From: Lactococcus allomyrinae
GTDB taxonomy: Bacteria > Bacillota > Bacilli > Lactobacillales > Streptococcaceae
Assembly (NCBI RefSeq): GCF_003627095.1
Contig: NZ_CP032627.1
Location: 186,001-250,000, forward strand
Length of the DNA: 64,000 bases
Direction of reading: 5' to 3'
The notes under the pieces were generated by a model, which was not told the DNA's origin, did not search any database, and worked only from the letters and a program-made list of their open reading frames with translations. Position numbers and translations under genes: made by a program. This document shows, piece after piece, positions 41,860-51,122 of this stretch (position 1 is the stretch's first letter; the number at the start of each line of letters is the position of its first letter).

Positions 41860-43382
41860 AGTATAATAAAAATGACGGTCAACTTTTCATTTCGGCTATG
41901 AATCATAATGTTTCAAGTGCGAATGAAATCGTAAGTCGATTAAAAGACGGAAGCGACCATTTAATTAGTATGGTAAATGGCGGTTCAGCTCAATTATCAG
42001 GAAAAGCTTATAATGCAGTTGGAACACTTTTTACAAGTCTAGTTCAACCTGTGCTTTCAAAATTAGAGTCAGCAACAGAAGATATCAAAAATGATATTCA
42101 AGTTTTTCAAGCTCAAAGCTCTGCCTTTAATGCTTTTAATGATACGATTTATGATGAAGATAGATTAAATCAATTAAAAGAGATTAAACAACAACAGCAA
42201 GCAACAGTTGTGGCTCAAATTGGCATGTTCAATAGTACCTTGTTAGGAGATTTAGCAAAAAATGTAGCCGAAGCACTCTTTTATGAGGGGAAACGATTAG
42301 AGAATGTCGCCGAGCATTATGCCAATGAAATTAGAGAAATTGATGATAAACTTCGAATTTTACATGAGTTTTCTTCAAGTACTAGTCATTTGTTTCAAGA
42401 CAGTTTAACTGTTTTTCAAAGTGCTATGCAAGGGGTTAAGGCACTTAATCAAGGACGATTTGATTCTAATGGTAATTTTTCAATACCAAACAATTCTAGT
42501 ATGGATTGGTATAAAACACTCACAAATCAAAAATTGGATTCAGCCTTAGTTTCAGATGATGAAGCAGAACGAGAAGAACTACTCAAAGGACTTGATGTTA
42601 AAGGCTTGACAGATAAAGACCGAGATAAATATGAGTCGTCAGTTTCAGATATCCTCAAGACACTACAGAAACAGGGGTGGACGAAAGAGGGGCTTGAAGC
42701 TTATCTCAAAACCTTAGCGACAATCAATTCAAATAGTCATTCTGCAGGAGATGTTTTTCCAATAGATTCTTTGATTGAAAATGCACAATTAATGAAATTC
42801 TTATTGGACAATGCGAGTCATCTTGATGTTTCGAAATATGTTGAGAAAGGTTGGGAGTGGGAGAAGACAAATACTTATTATTTTATCAATGGGGAGCCAA
42901 ACTTTGTTTTAACACAACTAGGCGCATATCTTCCAAATTTTAAAGTGACCAAACAAGCCAGTCCAGAAGAAATGGCAAGTGTATCTAAAGTTGTGGAGGA
43001 TAAAGTTGTTGCCCCAGGGGAAAGCCAAGCATTATTGATTGCGGATACTATTTTAGAAGAGTCAGAATTACTTAAAATAACTGATAGTGAAGTATTTATA
43101 AAGGCATTAGGTGGTAAAACATATACAGAAAACACTAATTTCGTATATAATTTTTCTTCTGAAACAAAAGGTTACAGTGCTGCTAAAAAAGAATTTGATA
43201 GTATGAATTTATCTAATGTTAGAATATATAATCAAGGAACTGATAAAGAAACAATAGTGGGAAAACTCTCAAATGGGGATACGGTCAATCTTCATACCTC
43301 ATCATCGAAAAATATTGGGGAACCTCCATCTATTGAAATTTATGACCCAATTACTAAAAAGAAAATTAAAATAAGGTTTTAG
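41850..43382 (+). CDS. LXG-domain type VII secreted toxin
   Basis: 510 residues from GTG. Residues 1-210 are helical like the LXG domain (SAMNHNVSSANEIVSRLKDG, LVQPVLSKLESATEDIKNDI, ENVAEHYANEIREIDDKLRI). The C-terminal 100 residues (from about SETKGYSAAKKEFDSMNLSN) end in the beta-rich IEIYDPITKKKIKIRF and would be the toxin tip. The activity is not recognised. No type VII secretion genes are in the window, so it would use the host's system. The next gene should be immunity. Confidence 0.75.
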   Translation: MGLKYNKNDGQLFISAMNHNVSSANEIVSRLKDGSDHLISMVNGGSAQLSGKAYNAVGTLFTSLVQPVLSKLESATEDIKNDIQVFQAQSSAFNAFNDTIYDEDRLNQLKEIKQQQQATVVAQIGMFNSTLLGDLAKNVAEALFYEGKRLENVAEHYANEIREIDDKLRILHEFSSSTSHLFQDSLTVFQSAMQGVKALNQGRFDSNGNFSIPNNSSMDWYKTLTNQKLDSALVSDDEAEREELLKGLDVKGLTDKDRDKYESSVSDILKTLQKQGWTKEGLEAYLKTLATINSNSHSAGDVFPIDSLIENAQLMKFLLDNASHLDVSKYVEKGWEWEKTNTYYFINGEPNFVLTQLGAYLPNFKVTKQASPEEMASVSKVVEDKVVAPGESQALLIADTILEESELLKITDSEVFIKALGGKTYTENTNFVYNFSSETKGYSAAKKEFDSMNLSNVRIYNQGTDKETIVGKLSNGDTVNLHTSSSKNIGEPPSIEIYDPITKKKIKIRF

Positions 43383-43393
43383 GAGCTTGGAAA

Positions 43394-43951
43394 ATGGAAA
43401 AAATAAAAAATAGTGAGTTATATTACAAAATCAAGTTTATAAAAAATATTATGGGGGGAAATCAAGAATTTTCAATTATATTTGAATCGGATAATAAGGA
43501 AGAATATAAACTATATTTTGGACCAGTTTATGAAATGCGATATACAGTGGAAATGGCGAATATATCACGTTTTTCAGATGCAAAATTTATTGAGGAATTA
43601 AGCACAGACATATTGCTAATAGAGAATTCTGATTATGTCAATAGTTTAGAGGAAGCTATGGTGTATGCCTATTCTTTAGAGAATATCAAACATTATTTCA
43701 TACATGATGAAATGGATACAGTAATAGATGTCTTAGCAAATGGGGAACCAAGAATAGAAAAAATTAGTAAATCTGAAAGTACCGATTTACTAAAAAAAGA
43801 AGTTAAACATTTGAAGTGGTGGGATAACAACGAAAATATATCGCTCATTCAAAAAGAGTTAGAAGATTTACGAGCATATAAATTAAAACGTGAACAAGAG
43901 GATAAAAAAGCTAGAGAAGATGAGATAGCAAGAAATTCTTTTGGATTTTAG
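43394..43951 (+). CDS. candidate immunity protein for the LXG toxin
   Basis: 185 residues, 11 bp after the toxin. Acidic, no signal peptide, with FSIIFESDNKEEYKLYFGPV at the N-terminus and a charged helical tail. Position and co-transcription are the only evidence for immunity. Followed by an AACCAC/GTGGTT terminator at 43962. Confidence 0.55.
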   Translation: MEKIKNSELYYKIKFIKNIMGGNQEFSIIFESDNKEEYKLYFGPVYEMRYTVEMANISRFSDAKFIEELSTDILLIENSDYVNSLEEAMVYAYSLENIKHYFIHDEMDTVIDVLANGEPRIEKISKSESTDLLKKEVKHLKWWDNNENISLIQKELEDLRAYKLKREQEDKKAREDEIARNSFGF

Positions 43952-43957
43952 AAACAA

Positions 43958-43996
43958 TAAAAAACCACGTCTTAAAGTAAAGAGGTGGTTTAGGTT
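43958..43996 (+). terminator. hairpin terminator
   Basis: AAAACCAC pairs with GTGGTTT around the loop GTCTTAAAGTAAAGAG. Ends the toxin cassette. The DNA from here to 44300 shows no gene. Confidence 0.6.
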
Positions 43997-44304
43997 ACTT
44001 AATATTTACTTCTCAACGTTAAGGCTCGGTTGATTATTGCTGAGATTTAATAAAGTTTTGTTTAACATTATTAAAAATGTGAGAAGACATATTATGCTAG
44101 TAAAATTGTATTCATTATTATGACTATCTTTTTATGATTAGATTTGGTGTGAATTGGTGCAAAAATTATCCTGAAACATACTTGTGTATCTTTAAATATC
44201 ATATCTAACAAAAGTGAATTAGTGATAGAACTGGATTTTTAAGTATTCATAAGTATATTAATGTTGATAGAGAATTCTCAAAATTTTAGGAAAATTGAAT
44301 AATA

Positions 44305-44334
44305 GAGCAATTTCTGAATCGAAATTGCTCTTTT
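44305..44334 (+). terminator. perfect hairpin terminator
   Basis: GAGCAATTTC and GAAATTGCTC are exact complements around TGAATC, followed by TTTT. It insulates the start of the conjugation region. Confidence 0.85.
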
Positions 44335-44355
44335 AATCGGAGAAAAGTAGAAGAA

Positions 44356-44393
44356 GGACTTGTTTTAAGTCCTTTTTTTCTTTGTGGGAAAAT
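44356..44393 (+). promoter_or_regulatory. element-type promoter overlapping a terminator hairpin
   Basis: GGACTTGTTTTAAGTCC is itself a perfect hairpin followed by T7, and the -10 equivalent GAAAAT lies 32 bp from the first G. Terminator and promoter halves are superimposed. Drives the transfer operon starting at about 44.4 kb. Confidence 0.6.
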
Positions 44394-44435
44394 GAAATAA
44401 AAAAGGGGGTGATTGCGATTGGTTCTCTTATCATT

Positions 44436-45904
44436 ATGCTTCTAAAGAAAGTCTTGATTAAAAGTGCGGAAAAAGCAGTAAAAATTGCACAGCAACACGC
44501 CCAAAAAGCAGGAAAAGCATTTCTTGGGAATAATAAAGCATTACGCCATTTGCAGCGTATCAAAGGGATATTGCATGTCATAACGATTATTGGGGGACTG
44601 TTGGATTTTGGTGTTGTGATTGCAGGCTTCGTCCTTATCATTGTTTTAGTCTTCGGGTTAGCTTCAACATCAAGTGCTTGTAGTAATGGGAGTGATGATG
44701 CTTCAACAAATGTGGCTGAAACCAGCAATTCTAACTCAAAAGAAACATTTACCTTAGCTCAAGTCACACAGTTTGGAAATGATGGCTTGACATCCACTTG
44801 GGGAGTCTCTGAACAAAATGTAGAAAATTATTTTCTTGCGAATAATCGTGCAACGGCTGCAAAATACAATCTCATCGCTTCAAATATCGGAGAAGTTTCA
44901 GATGCAGTCAAGAGCGAGGGCGTTTCTCCAACTTTCTTTTGGCTTTATGTCGTCAATGAAGGGGGTGGCGCTGGTGGATTTATCAATCATTATGGTTCTG
45001 ACTCAGGGAATGCGGTGACAGATGCAAAACGTGATGCGGATTACCTTGTTCAATATGCAAGTTTAAACACAAAGGTGGCAACTGTCGGTGGAGAACCGGC
45101 AGATATGCCAACTGATGAAGCAACAAGTTTTTTAAAAGCTCAACCTAACGGAAGTATTGGACGTGTCTATGTACAAGCAACTTCCGCTGTAACCGCAGAA
45201 ATTGAAACTTTGTCAGGGAAAACGGGAGATTGGACAGGTAAATTTAATCTCCCGTTGTCTACAATGATGAATAATATTGATAATCTTGGTGGAAATTGGA
45301 AAGAAGGAGCAAAGGCACAAGCAGCTGGAGACTCCAATTCCAGTACTACAGATAAGTCCAGTGACAGTACAGATGATGATTGTTCTGCAAGTGATTCTAC
45401 TTATACTCCTGGTAGTATTCCTAGTGGAGGGATGAAGCTAACGATTGCTCAAAATTGGATGAGTAAAAATTATGCGACTGCGCCACTTCCTAGTGATTAC
45501 TATGGAGAAGCACAGGGAAGTCCCGACGTTCATGATAACTGTACTCTTTTTTCAGGTTGGTTTGTCGCAAACTTTACTGATTTAAAATGGAGTCATGGAA
45601 ATGGTGCAGATATTGTTAAAAATCTTTCTGCTGCAAATGGTATTCAGCCAATGAATAAGCCGGAAGTCTATGCCATTTTCTCTATTCAGGGGGACGTGAC
45701 ACAGGTATGGGCTGGAAAACATCAAACCCAGAAGGACACACGGGAGTTGTTCTTGGCATTGATGGTGATAATGCGATTATTGGACAAGCGGGTTATGGAA
45801 GTAACTTTATCAATGCTGCCTCAGTACCTTTGAAAGATTTGACTGCCGCAAACGGATGGAGTTTCTTTAGTACGAAAGGACATTTAAAAAATGTTCCGAA
45901 ATAA
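44436..45904 (+). pseudogene. bifunctional cell-wall hydrolase of the transfer system, frameshifted
   Basis: N-terminal basic helix and a membrane segment (LDFGVVIAGFVLIIVLVFGL), then a lysozyme-like domain (SDAVKSEGVSPTFFWLYVVN) and a Ser/Asp linker. A CHAP domain follows (PDVHDNCTLFSGWFVANF, with its Cys) whose C-terminal part with GHTGVVLGIDGDNAII is in another frame after about 45690, in a GGGGG run. The gene is complete if one base is corrected (about 490 residues). Such Tn916 Orf14-like proteins open peptidoglycan for the conjugation channel. Start uncertain: the ribosome site AAAGGGGGTGA lies 5' of an ATT (44418), not of the first ATG. Confidence 0.75.
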
Positions 45905-45930
45905 AAATGGGTAGGAAAGGAGAGGGGAAA

Positions 45931-46128
45931 ATGTCAGAATGTAAGAAAATCAAATATTCAAATTTAGGTGCGTTGTATGCGTTAGTTTCTGCACAAGAAA
46001 CTCATAATGATTATCGTCCCATTCGCAAATATTTTTGTAAAGAATGTCAGGCTTATCATCTAACAAGCAAACAACATATTCATTATTTAGAAGAAATGGG
46101 TACTCTTGGGTTTCACTTAAATTCATAA
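45931..46128 (+). CDS. small Cys/His-containing protein
   Basis: 65 residues behind GGAGAGGGG. FCKECQAYHLTSKQHIHYLE looks like a small zinc finger (CxxC...H...H). Second gene of the transfer region. Function unknown. Confidence 0.5.
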   Translation: MSECKKIKYSNLGALYALVSAQETHNDYRPIRKYFCKECQAYHLTSKQHIHYLEEMGTLGFHLNS

Positions 46129-46169
46129 TAGAAAAAAGAATTTTGAAAACTAAAATAACGAAAGGAAAG

Positions 46170-46832
46170 ATGAGTTTGAAAAAAATAATCATAGCGAGTT
46201 TGCTTTCATTAACGAGTTTAACTTTATTAAGTGCTTGCGGGAACTCACTCAAAAAAACGTCCCAATCAAAGAACGAGAAAACAGAACAGCTTTCACCAAA
46301 TGTAAAAGACAAAGGAACATCAAAAACAAAAAATACTTTAAACGGTGGAACAATACAAACTGCGCCAAAAGTTTCATCTTCATCCAAACAAGTGGCTACT
46401 ACGAAACCCTCATCTTCATCTGAAAGTGTAGCAGATAAAGAAGCACAGAATAAAAAAATTGTTACAGAATTCTTTGCGGATTATCTTACTTTCAACACTT
46501 CAACAATGCCTGCTTATCAGCGTGCAGAAAATATGCTTAAACTTTCCAATGAGAAAGTCGTCAATTACTTAATGCCTAATGTCCTAGCTAATGGAAACAA
46601 TGTCAGAGAGTCCATTAACTATACACAATCTTATATATCACCGATTATCATTAAAAATTCTAGTCAAGCACAGTACCAATATGATGTGACAGTAGAGTAC
46701 AAAACTTCTATTGCCGGTAATGATAATCAAACGAAAGAAATGTATTCTTTGAGCCTTCAAAACGGCAAAGTAAGTGTGATTAAAAAAGATGTGACTTGGA
46801 TATGGAATCCGAGTACAAAGTCGTATCAATAG
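46170..46832 (+). CDS. lipoprotein of the transfer operon
   Basis: 220 residues behind GAAAGGAAAG. Lipoprotein signal IIIASLLSLTSLTLLSACGN with lipobox LSAC (Cys about 23), a Ser/Lys-rich spacer, and a C-terminal domain (KKIVTEFFADYLTFNTSTMP) of NTF2-like appearance, similar in plan to TcpC-like or other surface components. Anchored outside the membrane. Confidence 0.7.
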   Translation: MSLKKIIIASLLSLTSLTLLSACGNSLKKTSQSKNEKTEQLSPNVKDKGTSKTKNTLNGGTIQTAPKVSSSSKQVATTKPSSSSESVADKEAQNKKIVTEFFADYLTFNTSTMPAYQRAENMLKLSNEKVVNYLMPNVLANGNNVRESINYTQSYISPIIIKNSSQAQYQYDVTVEYKTSIAGNDNQTKEMYSLSLQNGKVSVIKKDVTWIWNPSTKSYQ

Positions 46833-46848
46833 CGAATGGGAGAATAAA

Positions 46849-47436
46849 ATGAAGATGAGAGATGAAATAGAAATAAGCTTCATCAATATAGGGAAAAGTA
46901 TTATTTCTGAAACCAAGATAAAAGATATAGGTCAGCCTTTATCCATTACCCTATTACTAGCAATGATTATCAATCATAACGCTCTCCTACTAGCAAGTAA
47001 TGTTATTCTATTAGCCTTATTTTTGATTGTATTATTTAGGATAGGAAAGGGAATTATTTCTTATTTTAATACACAAGATATGCTAGAAAGTGTAGAAGAA
47101 CGCTTCAAAAAACAGAATGACGTCGTGAATAGTTTTGAAGTGGCAATGCTTGGTATTGGAACGTTGTTCAACTTTGTCTATGAGACAGTGAGACTAACAG
47201 TTTTATTCCTTGTATTCATAATTTTTTGGACTGCTGTGATGGCGGAACCCAGCGAATTGAGTGATTTTTTGAAAGAAATGAATAGTGGAAACATGATGAC
47301 GCTTTTTCAGATAGTGTTGGGTTGGCGATGTGTATGGTCGGGCTTTAAACTAGTCATAAGCCTTTACTCTAACAAGAAAGCACATATTTGGAACAATAAG
47401 TTTTTTGACTACTGCAATGCATTGCTTAATCATTGA
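46849..47436 (+). CDS. multi-pass membrane protein
   Basis: 195 residues. Three or four membrane helices (PLSITLLLAMIINHNALLLA, NVILLALFLIVLFRIGKGII, VRLTVLFLVFIIFWTAVMAE). No family recognised. Last gene of the first transfer operon before a terminator. Confidence 0.55.
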   Translation: MKMRDEIEISFINIGKSIISETKIKDIGQPLSITLLLAMIINHNALLLASNVILLALFLIVLFRIGKGIISYFNTQDMLESVEERFKKQNDVVNSFEVAMLGIGTLFNFVYETVRLTVLFLVFIIFWTAVMAEPSELSDFLKEMNSGNMMTLFQIVLGWRCVWSGFKLVISLYSNKKAHIWNNKFFDYCNALLNH

Positions 47437-47440
47437 AAAA

Positions 47441-47464
47441 GAACGCTGATAAGCGTTTTTTTAT
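47441..47464 (+). terminator. hairpin terminator
   Basis: AACGCT and AGCGTT around GATA, followed by TTTTTT. Confidence 0.75.
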
Positions 47465-47494
47465 TGGAGAGCATTGTTGAAAATGTTCGACAAA

Positions 47495-47532
47495 GGACTT
47501 ATTTCCTGAAAAAAATAGAACCGTGAGATAAT
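47495..47532 (+). promoter_or_regulatory. element-type promoter
   Basis: GGACTTATTT with GATAAT exactly 32 bp downstream (TGAGATAATGA). Shares CCTGAAAAAAATAGA with the OMEGA RNA promoter at 36246. Drives 47569-48448. Confidence 0.7.
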
Positions 47533-47568
47533 GAAAGTATCAAATTAAAATGAAAGAGGAACCCATTT

Positions 47569-47814
47569 ATGGCTTCTAAGTTAGCGGTAATCGCACTTTT
47601 AGACACTTGCGGAATTTTACAAGAACAAACTTCCCTTGCCTTTTCTGATTTAAAAAGAAAAATAAAAATTTGCGATGACTTTGAATTTCTCAGTTTAATT
47701 ATTGAGCAAAAAGAACCTCATGAAACGAGACTGAGTGATGCTCAAAAAAAAGAACTTTCTAATCTTGCTCGTACAGTTGTTCAAATTTTGAGACACAAAA
47801 AAGTGATTGCTTAG
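47569..47814 (+). CDS. small helical protein
   Basis: 81 residues behind AAAGAGG. Helical and soluble (LAVIALLDTCGILQEQTSLA). No domain recognised. Confidence 0.5.
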   Translation: MASKLAVIALLDTCGILQEQTSLAFSDLKRKIKICDDFEFLSLIIEQKEPHETRLSDAQKKELSNLARTVVQILRHKKVIA

Positions 47815-47830
47815 AAAGTAGGAAAAGACG

Positions 47831-48448
47831 TTGCTAGATTTCATTTGGATAATTATTGTCATTATCGTGCTTACTTGTCTTTCGAGCTTTCTTATACTTT
47901 CGCGGAAGAAGAGCAGACTGAGCCGATGGCAAAGAATACTCATTACTCTCTCAATTTTTTTTATTGCTTTCCCCTTGCGTTTGTTTTTGGTTTGGGATTT
48001 ATTTACAAAACCTGCACCTTTTATTCAAACTCTGCAATATGCTTCGAAGGCAAATATACAAAAAGAATTGCCATTGTTGATGAATAATACGCATCATGAA
48101 AGTCAGATAGATTTTTCTAAGCCTCAATTTATCATCTTGTATAAAGTTGGTTGTCCTTATTGTAATGCAGCACATCAGACGATTGAACAGGAGATAAAAG
48201 ACTTACCACGCGCACAAGTCCATTTTGTGGAAGTAAGAAGCCATTTAGGAAAACAACTTGTCCAACGCTATCAAGTACAAAAAGCACATACAATTATTGT
48301 GACACGTCCTAAAACAGATGAAAGCACACTTTTTGAAGAAGCCCAAGCAGTATTAAATAGTGAGCATCAATTAGTGTTTTCTGCGGATAAGAGTAGTATT
48401 CAAGAAGCTATTCAATATTTCAAAGGAGAAAATTCAAAAGGAAAGTAA
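47831..48448 (+). CDS. membrane-anchored thioredoxin-fold protein
   Basis: 205 residues from TTG. Two N-terminal membrane helices (about 1-22 and 35-55) and an outer thioredoxin domain: FIILYKVGCPYCNAAHQTIE carries the CPYC active site (about 110). Outside the membrane it could form or isomerise disulfides in transfer proteins, as in several Gram-positive conjugation systems. Confidence 0.75.
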   Translation: MLDFIWIIIVIIVLTCLSSFLILSRKKSRLSRWQRILITLSIFFIAFPLRLFLVWDLFTKPAPFIQTLQYASKANIQKELPLLMNNTHHESQIDFSKPQFIILYKVGCPYCNAAHQTIEQEIKDLPRAQVHFVEVRSHLGKQLVQRYQVQKAHTIIVTRPKTDESTLFEEAQAVLNSEHQLVFSADKSSIQEAIQYFKGENSKGK

Positions 48449-48464
48449 TGATAATAAAACCTAT

Positions 48465-48729
48465 GGGACAGCACCGAAAAACTCGGTATTTTAATGCCGA
48501 GATGAAAGACGCATTACTGTTAATTTGCCTGACGGATTTTGTCTCCGTGAGATAATAAGAGAGGAAGTTGATACTTAACATTGCGATTGAAACATTAAGA
48601 CCCTCTAACATGATTAAAAATCACAAACTTGCTCGCTCTATTGCAAGAGCAGGCTGGCGACAATTCACCAATCAGTTGGAATATAAAGCCCAACCGTTTG
48701 CCAAGCCTAACGGTTTTGGTAAAAATTAA
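48465..48729 (+). mobile_element. truncated tnpB element relic
   Basis: The first 130 nt (palindrome ACTCGGTATT/AATGCCGAG, promoter and GAGAGGAAGTTGATACTTAA) match the left end of the 16206 element. They are joined to a piece encoding [20 protein letters not shown] and [17 protein letters not shown], equal to TnpB residues about 273-313. Most of tnpB and the right end are missing; it ends at an AACCGTT/AACGGTT hairpin. No functional product. Confidence 0.8.
48519..48556 (+). promoter_or_regulatory. element-type promoter in tnpB relic
   Basis: CCTGAC variant of the upstream block, GATAAT in TGAGATAATAA; spacing of the CCTGAC block differs by about 1 bp from the rest. Now lies upstream of the transfer genes at 48744 and may drive them. 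Confidence 0.55.
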
Positions 48730-48743
48730 GAAAGGAATTCAAA

Positions 48744-50066
48744 GTGAGAGATATAAAAACAACACTTTTTACCCGACTACTTCCAAAATACTTAAAAAAG
48801 AATAAAAATAGTGAAGAGGATGCCCCTGTTATTGTTATCCCTTCACTCATAAATTTGGAAACATTAAAAGGCAACATTTCACTTGATTTATCATTCTATA
48901 AAGAAAATCATGCCCCTAAAAAGTACCTCACTTCGTCAGACTATGAAGAGGTTTATTTTTCGGATATTAAAGATGACCCGATTGCGTTTGAACTGCTACG
49001 TTTCTTAGCTAAAGTAACTTTTGCCCATAAATTACAAGTAGAGCATTATATGCTTTCTTACTGTGAAGCATTAACAGAAATCGTTGCCCCAAAGTTACGT
49101 GAGAAAGCTTTGGATAAAACGATTATCAAATTACAAAAGAATAATCTTTTGAGAAAGATGATTTATACAGGTTCTGACAAGACACCATTTGATGTACCTA
49201 TTTTATCCTTGACAGGTGAGGGCTATCGTTTTGCAAAACATTTGCGTGCGCAGCTTGGTATTAATTATTTTATTGCTTCGCCTGATAGCTACCTTGAAAG
49301 AGTTCCGCGTGCTTTTGCGCGTGCATGGTCTATCGTGGATGTCTTTTTGGCATCCCTTGCTTTAAAGAACTTTAGAGGTTATGAAAGTCATTTCACAGGA
49401 TTTTCTGATGCGGAAATAAACTATTCTACACCTGTGTCTAACTGCGTAATAACCTTTGAACTCGCTTCTCATGTCAAGACATCCCTTTTTGCTTATACTT
49501 ACTTTGAAAATGATAATCCTTTCTATCTCAAACAAGCCATTAAAGCCTGGATAGGTATTGCAGAAAATTACTCTAATAAAAGTATTCCCGGATTTGAGGG
49601 GGACATTAACCTTTTTGCGGTCATTGTACAAACACGTGAAATGGCAGAGTTTATCAATCAACAATTCGGGTTAGACCAACTGCCCTATCCTCCTGTTTTA
49701 ATTATTCTTGAAATGATGCAAGACCAAAGCATTGAAGAAGCTTTTGTTTTCTGGGATAAAAATGGGAAACTTTCAAAATTAGCTTTAACGGCAAAACAAC
49801 CTTTTAAGGAAAGTAAGCCATTGGAACCTATTGAACCTATTGAAAAACCAAAAACAACCCTTTCTGAGGCTTTATCCGAAAAGCCGGATGAAGAAATAGA
49901 AACAGGTGCTGAGCAAGAAAAATCAATATCTGAAGTTGAGAATACGTTAGAAAATCAAAATGATGATGAAGTTGAAGAAGAAATCTTGTACGAGGAAAGC
50001 GAAGATATTGACGATGAAGTGATTGAAGAATCAACAGATGATGACGATTTTGAAGGGAGCTGGTAA
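48744..50066 (+). CDS. transfer-region hypothetical protein with acidic tail
   Basis: 440 residues from GTG after AAAGGAATTC. The first 340 residues are soluble and mixed; the last 90 are extremely acidic (NQNDDEVEEEILYEESEDID). No relaxase, coupling or ATPase motif seen. It sits 3 bp before the next gene, both leading into the T4SS genes. Possibly a DNA-processing accessory. Confidence 0.5.
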   Translation: MRDIKTTLFTRLLPKYLKKNKNSEEDAPVIVIPSLINLETLKGNISLDLSFYKENHAPKKYLTSSDYEEVYFSDIKDDPIAFELLRFLAKVTFAHKLQVEHYMLSYCEALTEIVAPKLREKALDKTIIKLQKNNLLRKMIYTGSDKTPFDVPILSLTGEGYRFAKHLRAQLGINYFIASPDSYLERVPRAFARAWSIVDVFLASLALKNFRGYESHFTGFSDAEINYSTPVSNCVITFELASHVKTSLFAYTYFENDNPFYLKQAIKAWIGIAENYSNKSIPGFEGDINLFAVIVQTREMAEFINQQFGLDQLPYPPVLIILEMMQDQSIEEAFVFWDKNGKLSKLALTAKQPFKESKPLEPIEPIEKPKTTLSEALSEKPDEEIETGAEQEKSISEVENTLENQNDDEVEEEILYEESEDIDDEVIEESTDDDDFEGSW

Positions 50067-50069
50067 TCA

Positions 50070-51047
50070 ATGGGAATCACACTTTATTTAGAAGCAAATT
50101 TTATCACAAATAAATCTCAGAACCCTTTTTTCTCTAAGATTATTAACAGTGCAGGAAATTTGCTTTATGTCGCAAGTTCTTATTTGCAAGGAACAGATGC
50201 TTTTCTTGAGGGTAAGCTTAAAGCCTCACAACAGTTTATTCAAACACCAGAGGAAAAACTAGACGAAAGTATTGCAGGGGGTATCATTGAGGAAAATTGC
50301 ACAATGTTTATTGATGATGCTTTAGGCGATTTGAAAAAAAGTACCTTGACAAAGTTATTAAATTCTAATGTACGTGCCATCTTTATTCTTGCTCGTTTCG
50401 AGGATTGGTTACATGGACCAGAGAATAAATATACGCTATCAAATGGCTTCGACTCCTTCTTAATTTCACGTCCTGTGATTACCAATCCTCAACGTCTCCT
50501 AGAATTTGTGAATATCTTTCCAGAAGCAGAAGAAAAAGTATTAGACTGGGTGGAACATCCGAGAAAATTGCCGGTAAATAGCTATTATGTCTTTAATAAG
50601 CAACAATTTAAAGGAGTGGACTATTTTTCTATCTTTGACCCACGGACAGTCTCTTTCATCTCCCTAGAAGAAAGTAAGCAAATGTTAGCGCGTGATGATA
50701 AGAGTCAGTTGTATTTCAATACCTTAGCGAAACGCTTGAAGGAGTTGACAACCCTCGTCACAACACAAGGAGAGAACCTGAACCATTTAAAGCAAGAACT
50801 AGCAGGTCTCACTCAAAAAGAAAAGGACACAACAGAATTAAAGGAAAAAGTGTCAGAAGCGTTGACAGAAAACTTCCAACCCCTACATAATGAATTATTG
50901 GAACTTATTCAAAAAAGTGCCACTAACCAAGAAAATGCTGAGAAACTATTACAAAAATTAATAGAACACCAACATATTGAACTGGAAGAAAAGAAAACCA
51001 TCACAAATAATGTGAAACAAACTTCTCTTGAAGAATTGTTCAGCTAG
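50070..51047 (+). CDS. transfer-region hypothetical protein with C-terminal coiled coil
   Basis: 325 residues, 3 bp after the preceding gene. The N-terminal 200 residues are a mixed alpha/beta domain of unknown type, and the C-terminal 110 a coiled coil (LAKRLKELTTLVTTQGENLN) ending NVKQTSLEELFS. No signal or membrane segment. Function unknown. Confidence 0.5.
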   Translation: MGITLYLEANFITNKSQNPFFSKIINSAGNLLYVASSYLQGTDAFLEGKLKASQQFIQTPEEKLDESIAGGIIEENCTMFIDDALGDLKKSTLTKLLNSNVRAIFILARFEDWLHGPENKYTLSNGFDSFLISRPVITNPQRLLEFVNIFPEAEEKVLDWVEHPRKLPVNSYYVFNKQQFKGVDYFSIFDPRTVSFISLEESKQMLARDDKSQLYFNTLAKRLKELTTLVTTQGENLNHLKQELAGLTQKEKDTTELKEKVSEALTENFQPLHNELLELIQKSATNQENAEKLLQKLIEHQHIELEEKKTITNNVKQTSLEELFS

Positions 51048-51052
51048 TTTCC

Positions 51053-51079
51053 AAAAGGACTTTTACCCCCGTCCTTTTT
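51053..51079 (+). terminator. hairpin terminator overlapping the next promoter
   Basis: AAAAGGAC and GTCCTTTT pair around TTTTACCCCC, followed by T6. The GGAC arm is also the upstream block of the promoter at 51057. Confidence 0.7.
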
Positions 51080-51094
51080 TCTTTGTGAGAGAAT
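51057..51094 (+). promoter_or_regulatory. element-type promoter
   Basis: GGACTTTTAC with the -10 equivalent GAGAAT 32 bp downstream (TGAGAGAATAA). Drives the NlpC/P60 gene. Confidence 0.6.
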
Positions 51095-51122
51095 AATGAT
51101 ATAAAAACAAAAAGGAAAATGT

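Noticed and set aside
48744-50066. Relaxase assignment
   Set aside because: No HUH, Tyr or HTH-relaxase motif visible; position in the transfer region alone is not enough.
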